Below the pieces are notes generated by a model. That model was not told where the DNA came from. It worked only from the letters and a program-made list of their open reading frames with translations, and did not search any database. The position numbers and the translations under genes are program-made. Positions 8,312-15,393 of a stretch of 64,000 bases of DNA are shown here, in pieces. How positions within the stretch are numbered: position 1 is the stretch's first letter; each line of letters begins with the position of its first letter. This DNA is from Acidobacteriaceae bacterium (GTDB lineage: Bacteria > Acidobacteriota > Terriglobia > Terriglobales > Acidobacteriaceae): assembly GCA_027452245.1 (NCBI GenBank), contig DAIDGW010000209.1, positions 23,143-87,142 of the forward strand. The letters are read 5' to 3'.

Positions 8312-9364
8312 ATGACATCGTGCAATGAGCCACTCGCTTTGTTTTCAACCGGACGGTGCGCCCTCCGCCGCTTCATCATTGCTGGAATTATCGCGATAGT
8401 GCTCGCCTCCACGTACGGATGGGGACAACTCACTCCCGGATCAATGGAGGTTCACTGGAATGCAGGCTCCGCCAATTGTGCTAAGGATCAACAACCTCCG
8501 CTTCAGGTGCACTCCTATAACCGTCAAACTTTCATACTCCGCGAAGACCTTTGCGCAACCTTTGAAGCGCCATTCATGTACTTGCTGATTGGAACCAGCA
8601 AGGCACTCCTCATCGATACCGGTGACGTAGAAGACGCCTCAAAGGTGCCCGTAGCAACGACGGTTATGGCCTTACTCCCGGCAAATGCTTCCGGCAAGCT
8701 CCCCTTGCTGGTCGTTCATACACATAGGCATCTTGATCATCGCGCTGGGGATGTTCAATTCGCTCACTTGCCAAATGTTCAGGTGGTTGGATTCGATATC
8801 GGCAGCCTTCGACACTTTTACAAATTTGCCAACTGGCCTGGTGGCATTGCTCAAATCAAACTTGGGGATCGAATCGTTGACGCAATGCCTACACCGGGAC
8901 ACAATGCGACGGAGGTTTCGTTCTACGACCGAACTACCGGCCTGTTCTTTTCCGGTGACTTCCTTTTGCCCGGTCGCCTCCTCATCGATGATGCCAAAGC
9001 AGACATCGCCAGCGCTAAGCGGGTCGCCAACTTCGTAAGAGATCAGCCCGTCAGTTTCGTGCTCGGCGGCCATATCGAGATGAATTCTGAGCGGAAGCTA
9101 TATGATTGGGGATCCCAATACCATCCGAACGAACAAGTTCTGCAGATGAGCAAGCAGGATCTGCTTGAACTGCCGGCAACGCTCGAAACTTTCAACGGTT
9201 TCTACACTACTAGCGGCAAGTTTACGATGGAAAACTCGATGCGGATACTCATCGTTTCTGCCGTTCTTATTCTTGGAGTCATTGTCGCTCTCGTGTGGGC
9301 GATCCTTCACTATGTCCGCCGTCGAAAGCGCTTTCGTACTTTACGTAAGGTAACTCATGTCTGA
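8312..9364 (+). CDS. Membrane-anchored metallo-beta-lactamase-fold hydrolase
   Basis: About 350 residues. A hydrophobic N-terminal segment (FIIAGIIAIVLASTYGWG) acts as signal or anchor, then comes an MBL fold: AFMYLLIGTSKALLIDTGD, the metal motif HTHRHLDH (HxHxDH, near residue 133), PTPGHNATEVSFYD with the next His, LFFSGDFL with the bridging Asp, and LGGHIEM with the last His. A C-terminal TM helix (about 307-332) and basic tail follow. The family includes hydrolases of lactones, thioesters and glyoxalase II types; the substrate here is unknown. ATG 8312 or GTG 8306 could start it. It follows the TetR gene by 12 bases. Confidence 0.88.
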   Translation: MTSCNEPLALFSTGRCALRRFIIAGIIAIVLASTYGWGQLTPGSMEVHWNAGSANCAKDQQPPLQVHSYNRQTFILREDLCATFEAPFMYLLIGTSKALLIDTGDVEDASKVPVATTVMALLPANASGKLPLLVVHTHRHLDHRAGDVQFAHLPNVQVVGFDIGSLRHFYKFANWPGGIAQIKLGDRIVDAMPTPGHNATEVSFYDRTTGLFFSGDFLLPGRLLIDDAKADIASAKRVANFVRDQPVSFVLGGHIEMNSERKLYDWGSQYHPNEQVLQMSKQDLLELPATLETFNGFYTTSGKFTMENSMRILIVSAVLILGVIVALVWAILHYVRRRKRFRTLRKVTHV

Positions 9365-9399
9365 GAATCAGATATACAAGTCTCTCCCGATTCGGTGCC

Positions 9400-9630
9400 C
9401 TACCTCGATCCTGATTGTCCCTGATCCGCACCAGTCTGCGCTTCCTGCCTTGCGTTGTCGAGTTCCCATTCGAGCCAATCTTCGCCGAACAGTTCCACCG
9501 GGTGCTGTGTACGGATGGTCCCATTGCCGCAACGAAGATCGGCCGCGGAGCAATACTTGTCGCAGCCCCAGCAAATTCGCTCCGGGTTCTTTGGATTGGT
9601 GGGTACTCTGGGTTTTCTTGATTGCGTCAT
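9400..9630 (-). CDS. DUF3079 small cysteine-rich protein
   Basis: A 76-residue protein. PKNPERICWGCDKYC, then RCGNGTIRTQHPVELFGEDWLEWE, matches the DUF3079 family closely (my recognition of the family pattern). Four cysteines (20, 23, 27 and 34) look like a zinc or iron-sulfur knuckle. ATG 9630 is the likely start, since upstream codons in the frame lack the family pattern. The function of DUF3079 is unknown. It follows the membrane 4Fe-4S protein gene by about 45 bases on the same strand and converges with the MBL gene. A longer reading on the plus strand over the same bases is a shadow. Confidence 0.85.
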   Translation of the reverse strand: MTQSRKPRVPTNPKNPERICWGCDKYCSAADLRCGNGTIRTQHPVELFGEDWLEWELDNARQEAQTGADQGQSGSR

Positions 9631-9673
9631 TTCAGTACCTGAACCTTTGAGCGTGCAATTCTGATACCCACAA

Positions 9674-10822
9674 CTATTGCTCAGTTCCAGAGTGGCCATT
9701 CTCGATTATTGGATGATTCTGCTCATTGGCCGCTGATACGAGCTTAAGAACAACTTCTCGTGGCAAAGATGTTTGCCAGTGACCGCTCAATTTCGCGTAT
9801 CCCACAAAGCCAAAAAAGATCACCGCTAGGCCGATCGCAAGTTGCCACGCTGGCAGGACTCGGCGTGGCTTGGTCGGTACCGCGACTTGCAGATCAAGGG
9901 TATTTTTGGCTGGGCAGACCGCGACGCACTCCAGACAACTCATGCACTCCGCCGAACGAATCTGAATCAATCGGTCGACGGGAAGGGCTGATGGACATAC
10001 CTTCGCGCACTTCCCGCAATCAATGCACGTGCTTTCTCTGCGTGCGATCAGTACCGGGCTGACCAGAGAAATCAACCCCATCCAGGCCCCGTACGGGCAC
10101 AGATACCGGCACCAGAAGTTCTGCACCATCATTGAGGCCAGCACCAATATGCCCAGCACACAGGCGGTTGTTCCATCGATGAATCGAAAGAAGTTGAGCA
10201 TTCGCACGTCGACCACAAGGCCATACGGACTGGCTACAAAATCGGCGATCGCCACGGCCGACATCATTGCTATGGCATAAGCGAAGAATCCCAGCAGTAG
10301 ATACTTCAAGGAGCGCAGAGGGAGATCGATCCAGCGTGGAAGTCGGACATTTCTTCCCAGAACGTTTCGTCCAAACTTCCAGAGATACTCAGAAATAGTT
10401 CCTACCGGACACATCCAGCCACAAAACGATTTGCGAAGCAATAGAGAACTGAGCGTGAATGCTGCGAAGAGGAAGAATGCGGCTGGGTGCAATCGTGGGA
10501 GGTGGCCACTGGCCAGCACATACCTGGACTGCATTAGGCCTTCTATCGGCAGCCCCCCCTCGACGCCCGCAGGACGCGTAATTTCGGCCGTTCGGCCTCC
10601 GGTTTCGGCCCAGCGGACCCAAAAGTAAAACTGCCCCCCAATCCAGACACTCAAAATAAGAAACGCGCTCTGGACTGCAAGCCGAATATGCTGAGAGGCG
10701 TCCTTTTTCTCCCGCCGCACCAGTTTCTTCCGAGGTTTCGAGATTTCGCCATGCAGCTTAGGTAGCTCTAGGTTGGCGCCGTTTCGGGTTGGTGCCGGAT
10801 ATCGCTCGACCGTCACCTGCAT
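9674..10822 (-). CDS. Membrane 4Fe-4S polyferredoxin (NapH/CcoG-like)
   Basis: About 382 residues with roughly five TM helices. Two membrane-side cysteine motifs, KSFCGWMCPVGTISEYLW and NFWCRYLCPYGAWMG, are of the CxxxCP type seen in NapH, NosR and CcoG relatives. They are followed by two ferredoxin clusters, CIDCGKCAKVCP and CMSCLECVAVCP, at the cytoplasmic side. Such proteins move electrons between quinol or flavin partners and periplasmic or metal-maturation systems. I chose ATG 10822 because GGAGC lies five bases upstream; a TTG at 10900 would add 26 residues. The RTGA-N6-TCAY site 49-62 bases upstream and the NnrS/RIC neighbours point to a nitrosative or low-oxygen role. Confidence 0.85.
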   Translation of the reverse strand: MQVTVERYPAPTRNGANLELPKLHGEISKPRKKLVRREKKDASQHIRLAVQSAFLILSVWIGGQFYFWVRWAETGGRTAEITRPAGVEGGLPIEGLMQSRYVLASGHLPRLHPAAFFLFAAFTLSSLLLRKSFCGWMCPVGTISEYLWKFGRNVLGRNVRLPRWIDLPLRSLKYLLLGFFAYAIAMMSAVAIADFVASPYGLVVDVRMLNFFRFIDGTTACVLGILVLASMMVQNFWCRYLCPYGAWMGLISLVSPVLIARRESTCIDCGKCAKVCPSALPVDRLIQIRSAECMSCLECVAVCPAKNTLDLQVAVPTKPRRVLPAWQLAIGLAVIFFGFVGYAKLSGHWQTSLPREVVLKLVSAANEQNHPIIENGHSGTEQ

Positions 10823-10870
10823 AGCCGCTCCTTCCATTTTCGAAAATAGAGCAGAAACGTCTGGCCGGAT

Positions 10871-10884
10871 ATGACTTATGTCAC
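10871..10884. promoter_or_regulatory. Crp/Fnr-type site ATGA-CTTATG-TCAC upstream of 4Fe-4S gene
   Basis: The 14 bases are identical to the site at 13110-13123 upstream of the RIC gene. The TGA-N6-TCA spacing is that of Crp/Fnr-family sites. It ends 49 bases before the preferred start at 10822, a position suited to activation. Confidence 0.7.
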
Positions 10885-11052
10885 GCTGTTTCCCAGCCAA
10901 CTGAATCTTTTAACTCCGGCAATATGAATGAGATTCAGACACTTTCGCTTCTAACCCCGGCGATCCCGGTCTATCGGTCGGAAGCGGGTGGCCGGCTGGC
11001 AAATGTGGCGAAAAGATTAACGGCGAAGACAGTAACTGCCGTCATCTCAATC

Positions 11053-11070
11053 ACTGCCGAGACCGGCAGT
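11053..11070 (-). terminator. Hairpin at the end of nnrS
   Basis: ACTGCCG (11053-11059) and CGGCAGT (11064-11070) form a seven-base stem with a four-base loop, touching the nnrS stop codon. There is no T-run, so termination efficiency is doubtful; it may instead protect the 3' end. Confidence 0.35.
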
Positions 11071-12305
11071 CAGGACCACGCAGACGGGAAGAATCCTTGA
11101 TATGCCAATACCTCAGAACCGACCCTCAAAAGGCATCCGATGGTAAGCAGCGCCATCGATGCAAACATCAGTTTCGTGCTGAACAGCAATTTCATTCCAG
11201 AGAAAGCCGGCAGAACTCGCTGGCCAATCGCAAACATCATCATGGCCAAAAACCCGACTGTCAGCGCATGACGTGAAGCACCCCAGATGCCATGCGCATC
11301 GTGAGTCGATATCGCAGCCCAGATCCCCAGAAGCGCTGCAACCAGCGCCCACAAATACGATAGCCGAACAAAAAATGGAAAGCTGCTGTGTACGCCTTTG
11401 AGCTTGGGTGGCCTTTCAGGCAAGATGAAAAGGCGCAATGCGACTGTAGCCATAATGACTCCGATTACGAGGAGCATCGTTGCCAGCCTAGTCCAATTAA
11501 TAAATTCAGCAACTACGCCCGCGAACGTCACTGAGACAGCCCCCAGAAGGACCTTCCCGTACGTAGGGCGCAAACCGAGGAAGACCGGCAGCCACTTCGC
11601 ACTAAAGCCCCAAACAAAGGGCACAAGAAATCCCCAAGTCTCGAGAGCCAGAAGTTTTTCATCGAAGATCGTCGGTATTTCTGGTGATGCGGCATGCAGC
11701 CCAAGGTAGATTGAATAGCCAAAGTTGAGTAGAAGCGCCAACATCAACCCGATAGTCCCAGAGATCACCACGAAGACCCAATTGTCGAGCTTTTCTTTCC
11801 CCGAGTCCTGTGGACGGTGGCCCGATACGGTGACGAAAAACAAAGCAAAAGCAGTTAACTCAAATATCGCTGAGGCTGGCAAAAGTATCCGCCAATGCCA
11901 TTCGTAAACCGTACACAGCCAATGGAGCGACACTCCGGCCGTCCACAGTCCCCACGCTGCATAGACCCTGGAGAGGGCGAACGAATTCAAGCGCCGCAGT
12001 TTGGGGATTGAGTAAAAACCAATCCCCAGAATGAAACTGCCGATCCAGCCGAAGATCTGCGCATGCCCATGTGCCTGAATCCACGCCGGTGAGACGATAC
12101 TGGCAGACCTGTGACTGCTAATGGCGAGGAGATTCCATACCCCAAGAAATGTCCCAGGCAGCAGCATGAACAACAGTCCGGTTCCGATGTAGAGCATGAG
12201 CAAGCGAGAAAGAGTTGCTTCGCGACCTGCTGAAATACTCGCAATTTCAATTGGAGTCAGGGTTCGTCCGACTTCTTTCTCAATTCGCGTCGGCAGCGCA
12301 GACAT
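11070..12305 (-). CDS. nnrS: NnrS-family heme/copper membrane protein
   Basis: A 411-residue protein with about 12 hydrophobic helices. The NnrS hallmarks are SPAWIQAHGHAQIFGWIGSFILGIG near residue 72 with its histidines, and the C-terminal ASRHALTVGFLAMMMFAIGQRVLPAFSG. NnrS proteins are linked to nitric oxide tolerance and appear in NO-responsive regulons. The ATG at 12305 follows the RIC stop by nine bases, so the two form an operon that begins at the RTGA-N6-TCAY site at 13110. No NO reductase is in the window. Confidence 0.88.
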   Translation of the reverse strand: MSALPTRIEKEVGRTLTPIEIASISAGREATLSRLLMLYIGTGLLFMLLPGTFLGVWNLLAISSHRSASIVSPAWIQAHGHAQIFGWIGSFILGIGFYSIPKLRRLNSFALSRVYAAWGLWTAGVSLHWLCTVYEWHWRILLPASAIFELTAFALFFVTVSGHRPQDSGKEKLDNWVFVVISGTIGLMLALLLNFGYSIYLGLHAASPEIPTIFDEKLLALETWGFLVPFVWGFSAKWLPVFLGLRPTYGKVLLGAVSVTFAGVVAEFINWTRLATMLLVIGVIMATVALRLFILPERPPKLKGVHSSFPFFVRLSYLWALVAALLGIWAAISTHDAHGIWGASRHALTVGFLAMMMFAIGQRVLPAFSGMKLLFSTKLMFASMALLTIGCLLRVGSEVLAYQGFFPSAWS

Positions 12306-12314
12306 ATTCTGGCC

Positions 12315-13040
12315 TCAACTTTCCTTTTCCATGGCGATGGCGCGAGGAAAGAGAATATTGTTCTCGAGATGGATGTGCTGGTGCATGTCGGCCTCGAATG
12401 CCGCTAACGCTCTATAGAGGGTCTGATAACTCGCGCACGCTTCCATCGGCGCTTCGAAATCATTGCTTGCTTTGCGCATCTCCCGCAGGGCGTGGCCGGC
12501 AGAGTCGTGCTCATGCTCCATCATTGCGACCGGATTCTGCACCGTCCCAAATGGTGCCGGAACCACTGGCTCTTTCTGGATCACTGCCTCTTCCATTCGC
12601 TCGATATAGGGAAACAACACCATCTCTTCCTTCATCATGTGGGTGATAAGCTCATCCGCAAGTCCGGTAAATGTCGCTCGGATGTCGAGCAGTTCCGGAT
12701 GGTTCTTCCCATGAACCGAGCACACCTTTTGCAGCAACCCCTTCAGACGGATCGTCTCTTCGCGCGTGTATTTGTGATGGGTGTTCTTGATATGTGCGAT
12801 GATTCCACTGAGTGGCTCTTGCTTCCAATCGTGCTCTTTCCGGCTGGCGCGTGCTGTCTCTTCTGCCATCTCAAGACTGTCCAGAACTTGATCGGTCGAC
12901 ACACCGGCTGTTTTGCAAGCCTGTTCCAGGGACTGGCCGCCCCCGCAACAATAGTCAATTCCAACTTTTTCGAAAATGCGAGTTGCTGCTGAATTTTCTA
13001 CCGCCAACTCACGCACGGTCTTTGCTGTCATCACTGCCAT
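12315..13040 (-). CDS. ric: RIC/ScdA-type iron-sulfur cluster repair di-iron protein
   Basis: A 241-residue protein. The N-terminal DUF542/ScdA_N domain contains TVRELAVENSAATRIFEKVGIDYCCGGG with its paired cysteines. The following hemerythrin-like helical bundle carries His/Glu ligands: HIKNTHHKYTREE, HGKNHPEL, THMMKEEMVLFPYIERME, MEHEHDSAG, and MHQHIHLENNILFPRA. RIC (YtfE, ScdA, DnrN) repairs iron-sulfur clusters damaged by NO or oxidants. The ATG at 13040 has GGAGG six bases upstream. It heads the ric-nnrS operon and sits next to the Crp/Fnr gene, a common arrangement for NO-sensing DNR-type regulators. Confidence 0.92.
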   Translation of the reverse strand: MAVMTAKTVRELAVENSAATRIFEKVGIDYCCGGGQSLEQACKTAGVSTDQVLDSLEMAEETARASRKEHDWKQEPLSGIIAHIKNTHHKYTREETIRLKGLLQKVCSVHGKNHPELLDIRATFTGLADELITHMMKEEMVLFPYIERMEEAVIQKEPVVPAPFGTVQNPVAMMEHEHDSAGHALREMRKASNDFEAPMEACASYQTLYRALAAFEADMHQHIHLENNILFPRAIAMEKES

Positions 13041-13109
13041 TGCTGTCCTCCACGTGTGTTTACTTGTAACGTCATACCTGGACGATAGCGAAAAGCAGAG
13101 AAGGTGCCG

Positions 13110-13123
13110 ATGACTTATGTCAC
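13110..13123. promoter_or_regulatory. Crp/Fnr-type site ATGA-CTTATG-TCAC upstream of ric-nnrS
   Basis: The same 14 bases as the site at 10871. Here they lie inside a wider dyad with GTGCCG on one side and CGGCAC on the other (13105-13129). Its near edge is 70 bases before the ric start. It also lies just after the stop of the Crp/Fnr gene itself. Confidence 0.75.
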
Positions 13124-13164
13124 GGCACTCAACAAAACATCAAAAGCGTGTGGAATTTGTTGGA

Positions 13165-13869
13165 TTATTCGGCAGATTGTAGCTCGGCTTCCAGAGCTCG
13201 GAGATCGGTTACGACGACATTGCGACCCTCGACCTTCAGCATACCTTCAGCTTGAAAACGTGAAAGGTTACGTGACACGAGTTCGCGAACCGTACCAATC
13301 TGCGATGCCAGTTCCTGGTTATTGGAGGGCAAGGTAATCACGACTCCGCTCGCAGAGCGGTTTCCGGAGGATTTAGCCAGCCTCACCAGAAATGCTGCCA
13401 ACCTGTGGCGCACGGTGGTAAATGAAAGCTCCTCGATAATGCCTACGAGGCGGCGCAAACGGGCCCCCACAACCCGCAATACCTTCAAAGCCACCTGGGG
13501 ATGCGCCAAACACAGCGCCTGAAAATCATGCTTGCTGACGAACAGCAGCGTAGCGTCATCGACGGCCGACACAGAGGCTGGATAATTCCCGCCGTCAAAC
13601 ACCGGCAGCTCAGCAACCGAACCGCCCGGTCCTTCTATGCTCAAGACGTGCTCTCGCCCGCCCGGGGAGCTCTTAAAGATCCGAACATGACCGGATTCGA
13701 CGACATACAGGCCGGCACAGGGTTCACCCTCCCCAAACACTGTCTCGCCGGCATGAAAACTACGCGGGACCGCGTGTTGTGCCAGAAAAGCGAGTTCTGT
13801 TTCCGTCAGTCCGGAGAAAATGGGCACTCGCGTGAGCGTCTGAGCATGATTGGGCCTTGGTTCCGGCAC
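13165..13869 (-). CDS. Crp/Fnr-family regulator (DNR-like)
   Basis: A 234-residue protein with an N-terminal cyclic-nucleotide-binding fold (about 15-125: IFSGLTETELAFLA, GETVFGEGEPCAGLYVVESGHVRIF, GSVAELPVFDGGNYPASVSA), a long dimer helix, then a winged HTH (about 150-215). The recognition helix IGTVRELVSRNLSRF carries Glu196, Ser199 and Arg200, the ExxSR pattern that reads TGA half-sites in Fnr and DNR. The N-terminal cysteine cluster of Fnr is absent (only Cys51 and Cys120), so an oxygen-sensing 4Fe-4S cluster is unlikely; DNR-type heme/NO sensing is a possibility by neighbourhood. The start is GTG 13869. Adjacent ric and matching sites make it the likely regulator of the sites listed here. 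Confidence 0.9.
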   Translation of the reverse strand: MPEPRPNHAQTLTRVPIFSGLTETELAFLAQHAVPRSFHAGETVFGEGEPCAGLYVVESGHVRIFKSSPGGREHVLSIEGPGGSVAELPVFDGGNYPASVSAVDDATLLFVSKHDFQALCLAHPQVALKVLRVVGARLRRLVGIIEELSFTTVRHRLAAFLVRLAKSSGNRSASGVVITLPSNNQELASQIGTVRELVSRNLSRFQAEGMLKVEGRNVVVTDLRALEAELQSAE

Positions 13870-13984
13870 GAGACTTATTGTAAACGGGCCGTACCAATTT
13901 CTCGACGTCTCGATGTGCCCAAGTAGGTCCTCAAGGGGACCCCAGTTCCTTGTTTCGAAATTGTTATTGAATGATGCGGCGTCG

Positions 13985-15172
13985 TTACGGTCGTGTCAGG
14001 AAGATCGGTAATCCCAGCTTATGATCGTATTTCGGACGACAGCGCTCGGTGTTGTACATTGACGGAATATCAACCTTTCGCGGTCCCAGCTTGGGATCAG
14101 GGATCGGTACTATGGCATACCGGCCTTCATTGATGGCTGTCATTACCCCAGACTTCCCTTCCTCCAGGGCGTCCATCGCCATGCCCGCAAAGGTAAACGC
14201 CACCAGGCGATCGACGAAATCGGGGCTGCCGGAGCGCAAATCGTAAGTCAGATCGCTTACAACGGTCTCTTCACCAGTCGCTCGCTTGATCTCATCACTC
14301 AGGTCTTCGGCGACGCTCATCTTCTTGCGGTGTCCAAAGGCATCCGGTTCGCCATATTCTTTCACCGCATATCCCTGCCACTCGGCGCCTTCAGAAAGGA
14401 TCACAAGCGAGTAATTGCTCGGATTGTTGCGCTTATCATGAAGCAGCAAATCAATCAGATGTTTGAGATCAACCTTGTACTCGGGAATACAGCAGCGGAC
14501 CGCGGTCACGTACGCTGTATAGAGAGCGGTATATCCGGCATCACGCCCGAACATTCGGAAAATCCCAATCCGTTCATGTGACCCAATCGTCGTGCGCTGG
14601 CGATCAATGGCATTCATGGCTCGCGTAATCGCCGTTGAAAACCCGATGCAGTATTCCGTGTTACGCACGTCATTATCCATCGTCTTCGGCACCGCGATTA
14701 CTTTCATACCCTTGCGGTCGAGTGCAGCGGCATAGCTCAGGGTATCGTCACCACCAATGGCGATCAGGTAGTCGAGACCCAGCGTCTCAATATTCTTCAG
14801 CACTGCCGGCGTCACGTCGAATACTGTGCTGGTCACGCCCTTCTTGGTCGATTCTTTGGTCTCAAATTGTTTCCCTTCCAGCGCCGGTGGCAACTTCTTC
14901 ATCTTTGCGGGATTCGTGCGTGAACTATGCAGGAACGTTCCACCTGTGCGGTCGATTGTGCGCGTATTCTCGCGATTCAGAGGCAGGACATACCTCGCCT
15001 TGCTGGCCGGATCCTTCAGATTAACGTGCGTCAACCCTTCCCATCCGCGGCGGATGCCGATCACGTCACAACCGATTTCAGCCCCGCGATATACAACCGA
15101 TTTAATGACAGAGTTGAGGCCGGGGACGTCGCCTCCACCAGTGAGTATGCCTATGCGCTTCGTGGACATCAT
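13985..15172 (-). CDS. pfp: 6-phosphofructokinase with pyrophosphate-type residues
   Basis: A 395-residue PFK family enzyme catalysing fructose 6-phosphate to fructose 1,6-bisphosphate. ILTGGGDVPGLN at the N-terminus binds the phosphoryl donor. GGDDT has Asp143 where ATP enzymes have Gly (GGDGS), and PKTMDND has Lys163 where ATP enzymes have Gly (PGTIDND). Both substitutions are known markers of PPi-dependent enzymes, which work reversibly. Catalytic Asp166 is kept. Substrate segments MFGRDAGYTALY and ILSEGAEW follow. The ATG at 15172 (or the next codon) is the start. A Crp/Fnr-type site at 15336 lies between it and the divergent OPT gene. Confidence 0.9.
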   Translation of the reverse strand: MMSTKRIGILTGGGDVPGLNSVIKSVVYRGAEIGCDVIGIRRGWEGLTHVNLKDPASKARYVLPLNRENTRTIDRTGGTFLHSSRTNPAKMKKLPPALEGKQFETKESTKKGVTSTVFDVTPAVLKNIETLGLDYLIAIGGDDTLSYAAALDRKGMKVIAVPKTMDNDVRNTEYCIGFSTAITRAMNAIDRQRTTIGSHERIGIFRMFGRDAGYTALYTAYVTAVRCCIPEYKVDLKHLIDLLLHDKRNNPSNYSLVILSEGAEWQGYAVKEYGEPDAFGHRKKMSVAEDLSDEIKRATGEETVVSDLTYDLRSGSPDFVDRLVAFTFAGMAMDALEEGKSGVMTAINEGRYAIVPIPDPKLGPRKVDIPSMYNTERCRPKYDHKLGLPIFLTRP

Positions 15173-15335
15173 CGCTCCTTTTATTTAGAACCTATATCTT
15201 AACGACTCCGAGCCTACGGTGGAAATTCTTATGGGAGCGACCTTCTGGCAACTCGGAGAAACACATTTCCCGGAAATTTCCATTCGCTGAGGATGACATA
15301 ATAGCGATCGTCTGCTGGCACTGCTTGCGCACCGT

Positions 15336-15349
15336 GTGATTTGCATCAC
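15336..15349. promoter_or_regulatory. Crp/Fnr-type site GTGA-TTTGCA-TCAC between pfp and OPT genes
   Basis: A dyad with GTGAT/ATCAC arms. Its edge is 44 bases before the OPT ATG at 15394 and about 163 before the pfp ATG, so it could serve either promoter. A perfect ten-base palindrome ACTGATCAGT (15348-15357) overlaps its end. Confidence 0.65.
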
Positions 15350-15369
15350 TGATCAGTTTGGGTTGCAGT

Positions 15370-15391
15370 GGTCCACTTGGCCGAGTGGACC
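15370..15391 (+). promoter_or_regulatory. Hairpin just upstream of the OPT start codon
   Basis: GGTCCACT (15370-15377) and AGTGGACC (15384-15391) form a perfect eight-base stem with a six-base loop. It ends two bases before ATG 15394, where a ribosome site would normally be, so it may limit translation. If the TTG at 15358 is the real start, the repeat is simply coding. Confidence 0.45.
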
Positions 15392-15393
15392 TC

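Noticed and set aside
9357..9650. Plus-strand reading frames over 9357-9664
   Set aside because: They overlap the minus-strand DUF3079 gene, whose conserved cysteine pattern is clear; the plus frames show no family pattern.
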